A DNA stretch of 26,276 nucleotides from Proteromonas lacertae (GCA_002245135.1 NGBS01000080.1:1-26276); one strand, 5' to 3'. Shown: positions 1-11,395, numbered from the stretch's first letter. The notes: generated from the letters alone by a model not told the origin. Numbers and translations: made by a program.

Positions 1-3000
1 TCACTTGGAAATGTGAATAAAAGATATTATTATAAATCAATCGAGTTTCGAGAATCAATGGAAGAGATTATTTCATTTTATATGAAAATGAAGATATGTG
101 GAAAAGCCAAAATTTATATGAATAATATCTTAATTTGAATAATAGAAAAATCCAGCTTAGATGATTATTATGAATTTACAACTCAAAGTGATATAATAAA
201 GAATGGAATAAACCATTTAGCGATAGAATTTGAGAATACAAATAATATAGAAGATGATATATTTGAAATTAGCCAATTCTTTTCTTAACAGTTGATCCAA
301 ATCTTGTTTATTTACCTACCACACCTCCTCCAACAAGAAATCCATCTGATTTGAGTCTAATAACTGAAAATACTGTATGGGAATATACAGATAATATTCA
401 ATATGATGAATTATGGAGTGCTTTCTATAGATCAGATTTAGTTAATTGGAATAAATCATCAGAAACTCATTTTGAACCAAAATCAGCAATAAGTCGATAT
501 TATCGAACAACCTTTACAATCGAAAGTGAATTATCTGTAGCAGGAATTCCTCGATTAGAAATGAAGTTTTAGCGAAGGAATAATCGTTTATATAAATGGA
601 TTTGAAATCTATCGATACAATTTAGAAGGTGGAATAATTCAATCAGATATGAAAGCAATAAAATCTTTTACAATTCCTAAAATTAAATAATAATGATTCC
701 TTTGAGTGTAATCTACCAAGGTAGAAATTTTATATCAGTAGAAATTCATGAGAATAAAGAAGTATTAAACAAAATTGATTCATTCTATTTGAGATTAGGA
801 ATAACTGATCCAATATATGATGAAAAGTTAATGACTCCTAATATTGATGTAAATATTAATCATTATACTAAAAAAAGAAGGTTTGAATTGGGCTAATCCT
901 ACTGGAATCCATGATGATTATGAAAATATAGGAACAATAAATAAATTCAACCTATAATTATGGTATTGCTGATGTATTACCTTGGAATACAACAATCTCA
1001 TTAAAGAGTGATGAAGCAAGATATGTGAATGTATTTAAGTTAGCTGCTTGTACCAATTCTGCAGTTACTCATCCAAAGAGTATAATCGTATATGGATCAA
1101 CAGATAAAGATAATCCAGATTGGGATGAGATATATCGAAATGAAGATTTGGGTTTTGAATTAACAACAACTGCTGCTTCAATTAGTAGTTGTTCTGATCA
1201 AGTAACCATTACACTTCCAACTTATAAATCATATGAATCATTTAAATTCACCATATTAACAACAGGTAGTTATAATAAATGGATTCAATTCAGATTATTA
1301 ACATTTAGCCAATCCAGACCAAAGATATGTAAAAGTGAAGGAGAATATCCAAATGGATTTGGAAATGGTATAGTAAGAATTCCTTGTAATGAAATTGGAT
1401 TTAAAAGTCGAAAATGTAAAGAAAATGGTTATTGGGATAGAGATATTGATGATAGTATGTGTAATGTTTATCCAACAATACCTCCACCAACTATACATCC
1501 TGATGATTCTTCATTAATAAATACTAATGATTTCTATTATACTGATACTCCTCAAAATGATTTATCTTGGATTTCTTATTTTAAACCTGATGAAGATGGT
1601 TGGATAAAAGCCAGCTAAATTTCCTATGATTTATACAATAACCAGATATTATCGAAACACTTTTACTTTAAAAAGTAATTTAACAGCAATTAGTTATCCT
1701 ACTTTTAAAAGCAGATTTTATCATGGAATTGTAGTATATGTAAATGGAAAAGAAATATATCGAAAAAATATGCCTGATGGTGTTGTTAATTCTGAAACGT
1801 TAGCACTTGATCAAAATGGTTTTCTTGATGCATTTTTAATTAGAATTCCTCCAAGTGTTCTTCAACAAGGAACAAACTATATAGCATTTGAAATGCATAA
1901 AATAGCTAAACCAGCTGGATATGGAGATTTATCTGAATCATCTTTACAGGTATTAGAAAGTTTTAAAGATGAGATAATAGTTACACCAAATATTGATGTA
2001 GAAATAGAATCATTTCCACATACAGATGGTCTTTTAATCGATAATGAAACAGAATCAACAAGATATGATTATGATAATATGAAATCAATAAGTAAGTTTT
2101 TATATTATAAAGGAAATAATGAAACAATATCTTCTCAAAAAGATGTATTACCTTGGACAACCATAATCAAGTTTAAAGGATTTGAAGCACGATATTTTAA
2201 TACATTCCGACTAAGTGGTTGTCTTGATGATGTTCAATCATATCCAAATAATATAAAGATATTTGCAGCAACAGATAAAAAATATCCATATTGGGAAGAA
2301 ATATATTCAAATACTAGTTTAAGCAATGGTCAAGAAGAAAGTTGTGAAAATCAATTATCAATTCCAATCGAGATTTATAAATCATATGAAATATTTAAAG
2401 TAGTTGTATATGATACAATAATATGGAAAGATTATATTCAATTTAAATCATTGATGTTTAGTCAAAATCGAATAAAAGTGTGTGAATCAGAAGGTGGTTA
2501 TCCACAGACAGCTGGTGGTCTTACAGTTCGAATTGATTGTGATATAAGAGGATATGAAACTCGAAAATGTGGCTATGATGGAAAATGGTTAGAAGCTGAT
2601 CTGAGTAATTGTGAAAAGAAAAACATGCCAACCACACTCAAGCCAACAACTCCAAAACCAACTACTATTCCTCCATCAACTCCAAAACCAACAACTATGA
2701 GTCCAACTACTGTAAAACCTACCACTGTTACACCTACAACTATTTCTCCAACAACAACACCAACTACAGTTCCAACAACTCCAAAACCAACCACAATTGC
2801 TCCAACAACTCCAAAACCAACAACAATTGCTCCAACAACTCCAAAACCAACAACAATTGCTCCAACAAATCCAAATCCAACTACAATTCCTCCAACAACA
2901 CCAAATCCATCAACTGCAATTCCTCCAACAACACCAAATCCAACTACAATTCCTCCAACAAATCCAAATCCATCAACTGCAATTCCTCCAACTACTCCTG

Positions 3001-3827
3001 AAACTACAACAATAAAACCAACAACAAGACCAATAACAATCATTCCAACAACACCAAAACCGATAGAAACAATAGATATTGAAATTAGATTGTCAAATAT
3101 TAGCAACACCTACTCAATAGAATTGAATGAAAATGATAAGGATATTATAAAAGATTCAATAATCGAAATATACAAAAGAGAAGGTATAACATTAAAAAGA
3201 GAAGATATTGAAGTAACTAATATTGAGAATGATAAACAATTGTTATTAAGAGGATTAGCTAATGAAATGAAATTTGAAGTTACAATAACAGTTCCAGAAG
3301 AATCAACTAAAGAAGTAATAATCGAAATAGCCGAAAAATTATTGAATAATAAAAAGTTACATGAAAAAATCAAAACAATATCTGATTCATCTGAAGAAAA
3401 AACAATCTTTAAAGATGCTAATGTTGATGTAATTGGAGTAGAAAATAAAACAATATATCCATCCAATCAAGATAATATAGGAGGTAAAGATGATAATAAT
3501 AGTGATGGTGGTAGTTTATCAGCTATTGTAATAGTAATAATAATAGCCGTTGTTGTATTTATTATAGTAGTTATTGCTGCAATACTTGTGATTCGAAGAA
3601 AAAGAATAACTGTCATTCATGATCCAGAAATAACAACTAACAAAGCAAATCCCAAACCAAAAAAAACAGAATCTTTAGATGATGATAAATGGGCTATTAA
3701 AGTTGATAGAAAAGTAAAAAGGACTGTTGAATTGACAGAAATTGATGATAAATCAAAAATAAGTGATGTAAAGAAAGAGAATGATGATAGTGTAGAAACT
3801 ATAGAAGTAATCCATCGTAACCAATAG
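1..3827 (+). CDS. Modular type I transmembrane surface protein, 5' partial
   Basis: I do not recognise a named family. The open frame 1626-3827 encodes 733 residues, and homologous modules continue upstream to the window edge in broken frames. Each module seems to hold a beta-rich domain (motif RYYRNTFTL, then IVVYVNGKEIYR), a discoidin-like stretch (TDKKYPYWEEIY), and a four-cysteine sushi/hormone-receptor-like unit ending RKCGYDGKW. Parts of at least three modules are visible. In the 733-residue frame the Pro/Thr stalk is about 333-480, a charged SEA-like alpha/beta region about 481-600, a transmembrane helix 633-656, and a Lys/Asp/Glu-rich cytoplasmic tail 657-733. The stop is TAA/TAG-clean at 3825-3827. 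The first 1625 bases have several small frame breaks (for example near 570, 670, 890 and 1615), yet module similarity runs across them. The ATG at 1626 is therefore internal, not the start. A role in adhesion or surface recognition is inferred from architecture only. Confidence 0.72.
2623..3066 (+). repeat. Pro/Thr-rich stalk repeat
   Basis: In-frame degenerate tandem repeat inside the surface protein. Units such as TTPKPTTIAP (three consecutive copies) and TTPNPTTIPP alternate with slightly longer units carrying STA. It would form an extended, probably O-glycosylated stalk holding the modules away from the membrane. The repeat creates long open frames on both strands that are not genes. Confidence 0.9.
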
Positions 3828-4104
3828 TAAATAACAAAAATCAAACCTCACTTCCTCTTAGAAGAAAGAAAAGCACATAAAGAGTAATACTTTTATATCG
3901 TTTTGTGAAATTATATTATATTTCATTTGTTATTTTAGATATGTGTGTATATGTTAGTATAAAAGAGAAAATAGAACTATTAATTGAATAATTTTGTTTT
4001 TAAAATCTTGGGTTAATGAAAATAAGTTTGGTTTAGCTTGTTTTCATAGAAAGTTCGAAGTAAGCTTGCTATATTTACATAAAAATTCTATTTACATAAA
4101 CAGT
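3828..4104. other. Intergenic spacer between surface protein and first BTB gene
   Basis: AT-rich sequence of 277 bp holding the 3' flank of the surface-protein gene and the presumed promoter of the BTB gene. An open frame runs through 3994-4104 in frame with the BTB gene, but it starts at TTG. No RNA gene or repeat is visible. Confidence 0.6.
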
Positions 4105-7100
4105 ATGAAAGCAATTAGAGAGATTAATGATGAAGGGTATATATTATTATGTTTACTATATAGGTTATACTCTGAAATGATTAAAGAAGGGTTTACTGAC
4201 GTTGCTTTTATGATCGAAAATGAAGAATTCGCTTCAGTTTCTTCAATTTTATGTGTATCAAATCCAAAGTTAAAAAACATTATAAAAGAAAGTAAAGAGA
4301 GTGATAAAATCCCTCTTCCTGATCAAATAACCAAGAGAGCATTTTCACTATTATGCGATTATTATGGTTATGGAACAATTGAAATAAACAATGAAAATGT
4401 GAATGAATTGTTGTTATGTTGTCATCTTTTAAATGAAGAACGTCTGTACAATAAATGTGAGAAATATATTAAATCTAATACAAGTAAAGAAATAGTGATT
4501 AAAATGTTAGATCAAATTAAATACTTTCAAGGCAATTTATCAAATGATCTTGAAACAACAATTAAGGATTATATTAGATATAATTGTATGTTAATTCTTG
4601 ATGACAATGATATTTTTAGAACATTAAATCTTAACTGTATGAAGTATATCATTACTGTTGAAAATTTATTAATTCCAAGTGAGAAATATTTATTAGATAG
4701 AATCTTAAAACATTACCATGAAAATATGGAAAGAATAGAAAATAAAGAAGAAGAGTATAATGCAATAATGAAGTATTTGAACTGGAAAGAAATAGATATA
4801 GATGAAATTGATGAAATAGACTTGGATTTAATAGATATAAAGACAATTAAGAAAAGCAAATCAGAAAAGCCAATAAGAAGAAAATATGCAAGAATTGCTA
4901 GTACAAAGAATGTGAAGTTAAATGAAATGATAATGAATGGATTTAAGGATATAGATTCAATAAATGAGTTGTTTTGTATAACTTATTTTGTTATTTTATT
5001 CCTATAGATGAAGATTGTGAATATGTTTTATCAACATATAATATACTAAAAGAAATTAGTTGTTTTTTAAAAGACAGTAAATATTTGTTAGAAATAATAA
5101 CCATTTTAAGAATAACAAAGAGACTGGAATTAAAAATAAATCAATTAACAATTAATGAAGAAGAGAAAGAGAGGATAACTAAATTGTTAGTAAAATTGTA
5201 TGAAGAGAATGAAGAAGAAAAATCATTAGTAATAGAATGTCTATCTTATTTCTTAGATGATAGTATATATAAATAATATAATAATATAATATTATAGAAT
5301 CAGTTATTGAGACAATACGTTATTGTATAGGAGATACAATCCTCTCAGAATTATTAAATTATGATAAGGTTGAAAATGGTTTAAGCATAATAGGATATAT
5401 AAAAAACAATCTTAATGAGAATAAGAGATCTTTTGTAGCATCAAAGATTAAAAATGAAGCTATTAAACAGATTATATTGTCAAAAAGCGATATAAATTAT
5501 GAAAGTAGAATTTTCAAATCTAATACAATTAGTCATTCAAATGATTTATTAGACAACTGCATTAAAGTATTAGATGATTCAAAGATTGATATTACAGTGG
5601 AGAATTGTGTTGATTTGCTAATTGTATCTGTTACTATGAATATACAAAACCTTAGAAATGAGACATCTGAGTATTATTTTCTATTTAATATCTTAGTTTC
5701 ATTATTAATAACATTAATGAAGAAATTGTAACTAATTTTTTAAATAATCTTGAAACAGCAACGAAAGTAGATATAGTGGAAGAAAAAGTTGTAGAATATT
5801 TAGTTTTAAATGGATATAAATATTTTGATATAGATCATATATATAAATTATCAATTCAGCAACTGTTTTATATTTGTCAAATTGAAGATATGCTTATTCC
5901 ATCAGAAAAGTATTTGTTAGGTAGGATTATAGATTACTATAATGAAACTGTAAAGAAGTATTCCGGCGTTGATAGAGATGCATTTACTGATAATATAAAA
6001 AGCATAATAAAATTTATGAATCTTGATGAAGAAGGTATAAATGAAATGAAGAATTTAGGGTTATATGAAAATAAAGATGGCAGTGAACGAATTAATAGAA
6101 TTTATTTCAGTATATATATAATACTATTATAATTTATTAAATAGATCCATGTTTAAATGATATTGTTAACTTCAGTTTAATTAGCCTATATAAGAGTGAT
6201 AAATATGCTTTTCATTTACCTGAAGATATGATACAGTCTTTAATAAGAATAGATAATCTAGTTGATGTTATTACACCTATATTTACAAATGGAGAAATAA
6301 ACGATAAAACATTTTTAAATTGTTTGACTATCTTGTTAGAATGTCATATTATACAACCATTCAAATCACAAATGGAATGTCATTACTGTTTTACAAGATT
6401 ATTAAGTCTATATGATATGGTTATTGAGAATGAAGAATTGAATTACTGTGAAAATAACATCTTAGAGTGTTGTTTACTCTTTGCATCACAATGTATTTAT
6501 GTTTTTATTATATATTATATATAGATCCTGAAACTCTAAGAGAGAAATTGGGTAGTGAAAAGCTTGTATCAATATTACGATATTTTGGTGTATTACATGA
6601 TCTAGATGTTGTTAGGATATGTGAATGTTTGCAGAATGTTTGTAATGCAGATGATTTTAGAAGCTTACATGGATTATTAAATGTGAATTTAATAGAAGAT
6701 CAACAATTCTGGGAATATATTTGTCAATTCGTTAATAATGAAAATCAAAATATAGATGTTAATCCTCAAGAAGATATTATGGCACCTCAACCTATTCCTG
6801 CTATTTCTAATGGATATATATATCCTCCAGCTCAATATATACCTCAATATCCAATTCAACAGTATGAAAGATCAACATTCTTAACACAACAACAACAACA
6901 GTATTTATTACCATTACCACCTCCATCACCAAATATGATGAATAACCATTCAAGACTTGTTCCTCCTCCTCCACCACCACTATCACAAGATATGGTGAAT
7001 ATACAACAATCAGGATTCATACCAAAACACGAAATGGGAAGTAATAATATACAGCAAGGATTTATTCCACCACTAGATAATATGCAACAAATGCAAATAA

Positions 7101-7117
7101 TACCAGTTTATCCATAA
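4105..7117 (+). CDS. Double BTB/BACK-domain protein with Pro/Gln-rich tail (7 exons)
   Basis: Gene model: exons 4105-4136, 4164-4975, 5008-5262, 5298-5670, 5697-6109, 6145-6492 and 6525-7117. They sum to 2826 nt, or 941 residues plus TAA. Introns are 27, 32, 35, 26, 35 and 32 nt, all GTAT...TAG, and each join restores the frame. The BTB fold starts near Asp23 (DVAFMIENEE) and a BACK-like helix set contains LLIPSEKYLL at about 179-188. A second, weaker copy follows, with MLIPSEKYLL at about 556-565 preceded by a segment matching the first half's BTB/BACK junction (VDLLIVS against VNELLLC). Residues after about 825 are rich in Pro, Gln and Asn. BTB/BACK proteins usually dimerise and often act as cullin-3 adaptors; that role is inferred, and no Kelch or MATH partner is present. 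I chose ATG 4105 because the paralogues at 7276 and 16151 start at the same aligned residue. The first 27-nt intron is a multiple of three and unbroken by stops, so it could be overlooked. Confidence 0.82.
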
Positions 7118-7154
7118 TTAATAAGCTAACACCTCGTAAGATTAAATTTCTAAT
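7118..7154 (+). other. Conserved BTB-gene 3' flank (copy 1)
   Basis: About 37 bases directly after the stop codon closely match 8695-8731, which follows the last stop of the neighbouring paralogue (shared core ctaacacct, then gtaagattaaat). This is a paralogous 3' UTR. It shows that the two genes were duplicated with their downstream flank. Confidence 0.7.
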
Positions 7155-7273
7155 GCAATAATTATAATTTATTTTATTATATGATGTTTATTTGATGAGA
7201 CTTATAGTGCATATTATTTAATTAAAAATCCTAGCATACATTTCATAAAGCTTGAGAAAAAAACAAAAAATGA

Positions 7274-8316
7274 AAATGAGAGTAATAAAAGGTGTTGCTG
7301 ATAATGGGTATGATATATATGTATGATATATAATAGACTATATTCAAAAATGATGAATGAAGGGTATAACGACATAGTTTTGATGATTGAGAATGAAGAA
7401 ATCCCTTCCATTTCTTCGATTTTATGTGTGTCGAATGAAAGATTGAAAAGTTTGATAAAAGATGAAAAAGCTGAAGAGAAAGTGTTACTTCCTGATCAAG
7501 TGACAAAGAAAGCGTTTTCATTGTTATGTGATTATTATGGATATGGAATAGTAGAATTAGAAGAATCAAATGTTGTAGAGTTGTTGTTATGTTGTGTTTG
7601 TTTAAATGAAGAAGATTTATTAAATGAATGTATTATATTTATAGAATGCCATCTAAACAACGGATTGGTGATTGAAATACTGAATAAGATAGATTACATT
7701 CCCAATAATTTAGTAGATTTTCGAAATAGAGTAAATGATTATATTCGATTGAATTGTGCTTGCTTATTTGATGATACAAGAATATTTAAAAGATTAACTC
7801 TCGATAATTTAAAGTATATCATTACTCTTGAAGACTTATTGATTCCAAGTGAGAAATACTTATTAGAAAAGATATTAAACCACTATCATAAGAATAATGA
7901 AAAAATGGAGAATAAAGAAGAAGAATATAATGATGTGATGAAATATTTAAACTGGAAAGTTATTAGGAATGATGAATTAGAAGAAAAAGATTTGGATATA
8001 ATCGATATGAATATAATGAAAAAAGCAATATTCAAAAGTTCAATAAAAAGAAAATATGGAAAAATTCCAAAAACGAATAATGCATTATTGAATGAAATGA
8101 TATTGAATGGATTTAAAGATATTGATGTTATTAAAAGAATGTTATGTATAATATTATACATTATTAATATTATATTATATTAAATAGATGAAGATTATGA
8201 ATGTTTATTATCCACTGAAAATATAAAAGAAGAAATAAGCAATTACTTAAAAGAAAGTAAATATGTATTAGAAATACTAACAATATTAAGAATAATGAAA
8301 AGAATGGATATAAAAA
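7274..8316 (+). repeat. 1.04-kb direct repeat, copy 1
   Basis: Matches 16149-17191 in the same orientation with a constant offset of 8875. I noticed only two base differences: a synonymous aac/aat, and agt/att giving Ser/Ile. The block starts two bases before the ATG and ends in exon 3. Both introns are included, so it is a DNA-level copy and not a retrocopy. Confidence 0.93.
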
Positions 8317-8420
8317 TTAATGATTTGGATATGAAAGATTACGAAAAAATAAAAATAGTGAAATTATTAAATGATCAATATGAAAAATATAAAGAGAATG
8401 AAAGAGAAAAGTCATTGTAA
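7276..8420 (+). CDS. Truncated BTB/BACK paralogue
   Basis: Exons 7276-7307, 7337-8145 and 8188-8420 (introns 29 and 42 nt, GTAT...TAG) give 357 residues before TAA. BTB begins near Asp23 (DIVLMIENEE) and the BACK-like helix has LLIPSEKYLL. Exon 3 opens with YEDYECLLS, matching YEDCEYVLS of the upstream gene. Paralogues continue past this point with a conserved IECLSYF block. Here translation stops at 8418-8420 just before it, and a decayed 3' end follows, so the protein lacks the C-terminal half. An in-frame ATG six bases upstream (7270) is an alternative start; 7276 is the one shared with the copy at 16151. From 7274 to 8316 the DNA is almost identical to 16149-17191. It may be a short functional adaptor or an early pseudogene. 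Confidence 0.7.
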
Positions 8421-8430
8421 GAATGTAGAT

Positions 8431-8691
8431 AATAAAGAGATTATTGTTGATTTTGTTAACAAACATTTTAGTGAAGATGAAATAGAGTTGATGATATCTG
8501 CTATTAGTGAATGAAGAAGAGAAAAAAGCAGAAGTGGAAATCGAACCAATAAATCAGGTTTGTTATCATATTTATATTTTGTTGATAATGTAGGAAAAGT
8601 ATTAGTGGAGAATATAGAACAAAAACAGTTAAATGAAACAGTAGAAGGTGAAACAGGTTTTTATTTGGAAAAAAGGAAGGATTATAATTAG
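8431..8691 (+). pseudogene. Decayed 3' end of the second BTB gene
   Basis: A frame open from 8431 to TAG at 8689-8691, with one internal TGA at 8512, encodes an acidic stretch (DEIELMISAIS). It loosely matches the DEEIKEMIISKS region of the full-length paralogue downstream. The following 37 bases match the 3' flank of the first BTB gene, which places this as the true end of that paralogue. The middle of the gene appears deleted relative to its relatives. An alternative reading with an extra intron could not be made frame-consistent. Confidence 0.5.
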
Positions 8692-8731
8692 AAATTAATA
8701 ATCTAACACCTAGTAAGATTAAATATCTAAT

Positions 8732-9058
8732 CAGGGTTGTATATTTAATATGTGGTTTTGAATGATATTAAAATTGGGAAGAAAAATGACAAACTATTTG
8801 GCTTTAGGCAAATTTGTCTATGTAAGGTTATATTGAATAACAAAAGGAAATATCTATAAATATTTGTTAAGAAATAAAAATATAATGACAAAGTAGTATC
8901 CTGTATTTTATAGTAATTTATATGCTACAAATAGCAACAAAAGAGGAATAAAATAGATTTTAATACATTTAGCTTGATTTGTTTGACCAACAGAAGGTCA
9001 AGACCAAACCGATAGTTTCAGCCAAACCTCCATACGCAGACCAATTTATACAACCCTG
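8732..9058. mobile_element. Candidate non-autonomous hAT-like element (MITE)
   Basis: Both ends carry the inverted terminal sequence CAGGGTTGTATA (8732-8743, and its complement at 9047-9058), bounding 327 bp with no coding capacity. The first five bases fit the CARNG start typical of hAT terminal repeats. The arms show weaker similarity further in (aaactat...gg). No matching 8-bp target duplication is seen (left flank tatctaat, right flank ataataag), which weakens the call. It lies immediately after the conserved 3' flank of the second BTB gene. The right 182 bp are repeated at 12759-12940. Confidence 0.45.
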
Positions 9059-9719
9059 ATAATAAGATTATGAATATTGAATATCTTATTTAATATTCAA
9101 GAATTGTTTTGATAATTCTTTCTTTTCTTCTTCTGATATTCCATCAATTTCTATCTTTGAAATTGGTGAAAAAGTATGTATAAAAGATTTTAATTCTGAT
9201 TTATCTATATTTTCTTTTACTGTTAATGACAATTTATCTAATTTATAAAACAATATTCTGTTTTCTCTCATTAATCTTAATTCTCTTTCATCAAATTCAT
9301 TTCCTGATAGATTTATCTCTTCTAATAGTTTGTAATCTTTTAATCTTTCGATTAACATCTTTAATCCTTTTTCACTCATTCCAATATCTAGTATAAGTAC
9401 ATTATATAATATTGATTAAAATACTTGACAAATTCAATGTTGTTCTTCATATCCAATTTTATTGTTGCGGATAAATATCTCTTTCGTATATTGTGGAATA
9501 GATGCTGTTAATTCTTTCCATCCATTAACATTTTTAAAGCCATCAATTATGTATTTTACTCCAACTGAAGATAATCCCATTTCTATTCAGCGGTAAATAA
9601 AAATCAATACTTGAGCAATTTATCTTATATTTATCTTTTAATAAATGTAAATATGGTGATAATATTTTCATTCCTTCGTCTCCTATTTTATTTCCATATA
9701 ATTCAAGATGTTTAAGTTT
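8877..9719. repeat. 843-bp direct repeat flanking the insertion, left copy
   Basis: Identical by eye to 12759-13601 (offset 3882). It contains the right part of the candidate MITE and the 3' end of the host LRR gene, including its last intron (9388-9424). The match ends at 9719, where foreign sequence begins. The right copy continues into the rest of the LRR gene, so the left copy is the fragment. Confidence 0.95.
9086..9719 (-). pseudogene. Detached 3' fragment of the kinase-LRR gene
   Basis: Minus-strand duplicate of the end of the gene at 12968-15134. The last exon 9086-9387 encodes 97 residues from its first Met (MSEKGLKMLIERL, then LEEINLSGNEF), preceded by a 37-nt intron 9388-9424 and the LRR-coding segment to 9719. 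It has no start of its own and abuts the foreign insertion, so it is presumed non-functional. It carries the same frame breaks as the right copy, which means they predate the duplication or come from one shared assembled consensus. Confidence 0.8.
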
Positions 9720-9839
9720 GACTTCATCGGATGAGAATTATCGGACTGCCCTCAACTCACTTTGTTAATTAAGTCTTGACGTTTCCCAGAATTGACTTTT
9801 TACTCACTCCTGGTAATCACGCAATTCCCGGTCATCTCC

Positions 9840-10655
9840 ATGAAGATAAGGATTCCTCCGAAGAATGAACTTAGAGCAAATGCAAAGTCCCATCAACACG
9901 ATAAGCTAGCCCAGGAAGTAATAGCAACCCTTGGAATTCTAAAGCCTAGACAATCACTTACTTTAGTTCACCAGGAAGTGTTATCTCAAGAGTCTTCATT
10001 GCCATTATCAATTCGTTATGGTTCAGATACTGGTTCAGATACTACTTCAAGAACATCATCGTCTCTGACTTTACCGAGTGATGATAAGGACTCCATCGTT
10101 TATCAAGAATGTTACCTCGAAGTTCCCTTTACAGCAGTACCAAAGGCTTTCATCAATCTAAGCATAGATGGGAACGTAAAGGGTTTTGTTTGTTGTGGCA
10201 GCTCCTTCTACATTGCTTTATTAGCTTCACTTCATCGTGAGGAGATCAAAGGTATTCACAAGAACGCTCTTGTAAGATTCCTATGGTTCAAAGCGTTCTC
10301 GTACTACCTACGGCTAAGTGAATGCATCTCCAATCCCTTACTATGCGATAAGTCGATTACCAAGATAGAGGAGGACAATCATCTATCCATTAACGTATTC
10401 AAGATGCTTCAGAAGCCAGATATTCACTTAGTCCCTTTACGTACTTCGAAGACACCTTCCAATGATTCCTATAAGCAGGTGAGCTTGCTTTACCTGGAAG
10501 AGAATTGTAAACCTTCAACATCTCCTAGTAAGGATACTCACAATGATGAATCTCTTAGAGGCTCTACAATCATCCATTTCCATTACGTTACCATCGTTGA
10601 TCCGTCTATGAGCTTATCAACCCAAGACAAGAGAAGTAATAGAATCACCATGTAA
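9840..10655 (+). CDS. Insertion ORF 1, possible OTU-like cysteine protease
   Basis: Encodes 271 residues from the first in-frame ATG. The N-terminal third is Ser/Thr-rich and low-complexity. A more ordered part contains GFVCCGSSFYIALLASL, followed about 120 residues later by STIIHFHYVTIVDPS. A Cys in a helix-starting loop and a late HY followed by hydrophobic residues recall the catalytic Cys and His of OTU-type deubiquitinating proteases. The canonical DGNC box is not present, so this is a fold-level guess. It is convergent with the next ORF; the two stops lie within five bases. No resemblance to neighbouring host proteins. Confidence 0.45.
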   Translation: MKIRIPPKNELRANAKSHQHDKLAQEVIATLGILKPRQSLTLVHQEVLSQESSLPLSIRYGSDTGSDTTSRTSSSLTLPSDDKDSIVYQECYLEVPFTAVPKAFINLSIDGNVKGFVCCGSSFYIALLASLHREEIKGIHKNALVRFLWFKAFSYYLRLSECISNPLLCDKSITKIEEDNHLSINVFKMLQKPDIHLVPLRTSKTPSNDSYKQVSLLYLEENCKPSTSPSKDTHNDESLRGSTIIHFHYVTIVDPSMSLSTQDKRSNRITM

Positions 10656-10656
10656 G

Positions 10657-11343
10657 TTAGAAGAAGAAGTCTGGCTTTTGACGTCTATTGATCATGTGTG
10701 TGATAATCCTACTCCATTGATCTATCAACTCCAACAACTCGTTAAGGATCTTGCTTATTGAATCTAGTCTTTGTTGGGTGTAGTCAACGATATAGATATA
10801 CCTTGTAGCTACCTTAGTGCTGGTTACCGTGGTGACTTCATTGTCTTGTTCACTCCTAGGCCTTGAAGGTTGTTGACATCTCCTTAATTCCTCTTGAGAT
10901 AGTCTACTCCTTCCTACGTGTTCCTCCAATTCCTTCTTACGACCACGTCTCCTTACCGAGAAGATTGCTAGGTAATTGATCTCCTTATGAAGCTGCTGAT
11001 CCATCTTCTTGAAATCAACCTTACCAAGGATCGGTAAGTTGCTAGTTACCTCCTCAGCGATGGCACTTAGGACATAGTACAATTGACTTAGCTGAATCTT
11101 GTTAGTTTTTACCTTCCCTAGAACTTCAAATGATCTCCTTGTCTTCTCAGTTGAGAACATCCCATCACAGTTATTGAACTCTCCGAGGACACCTCCCTTA
11201 TCTAGCAATGATCGGATCATCGCTATAGCTCTTCTTATCAACTGAGAGTACTGCCTCTCACAACCCTGGTGCTTGAGATAATCCTTTACCCTCTGGTTCC
11301 TTTGCAGCAACCTCTTATCGGTAGCGTTCTTGAAGTATTGCAT
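10657..11343 (-). CDS. Insertion ORF 2, basic helical protein of unknown function
   Basis: Not recognised. 228 residues from ATG at 11343. It is rich in Lys/Arg and predicted helical, with a strongly basic patch in the middle (VRRRGRKKELEEHVGRSR) that could bind nucleic acid or act as a nuclear signal. The C-terminal part (LDSISKILNELLELIDQW) looks amphipathic and could form a coiled coil; the end is KPDFFF. It is the minus-strand partner of the 9840-10655 ORF, with almost no space between their stop codons. Confidence 0.5.
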   Translation of the reverse strand: MQYFKNATDKRLLQRNQRVKDYLKHQGCERQYSQLIRRAIAMIRSLLDKGGVLGEFNNCDGMFSTEKTRRSFEVLGKVKTNKIQLSQLYYVLSAIAEEVTSNLPILGKVDFKKMDQQLHKEINYLAIFSVRRRGRKKELEEHVGRSRLSQEELRRCQQPSRPRSEQDNEVTTVTSTKVATRYIYIVDYTQQRLDSISKILNELLELIDQWSRIITHMINRRQKPDFFF

Positions 11344-11395
11344 TCACGGGAGGTGTTCAGAAATTGCTTACTGCCGAGATAGTTGAACTTTTCCG

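Noticed and set aside
2623-3066. CRISPR-like repeat array
   Set aside because: Units are short, in frame, without unique spacers, and encode the Pro/Thr stalk.
2573-3109. Long minus-strand frame opposite the Pro/Thr stalk, and a plus-strand Gln/Leu-rich frame at 2797-3015
   Set aside because: Both are shadows of the in-frame repeat; composition is fully explained by the stalk coding sequence.
3994-4104. N-terminal extension of the first BTB protein
   Set aside because: It starts at TTG, and both paralogues begin at the residue aligned with ATG 4105.
8188-8691. An extra intron (8417-8472) rescuing the second BTB gene
   Set aside because: The donor would be GTAAG, unlike all other host introns here, and the frame still meets a stop at 8512.
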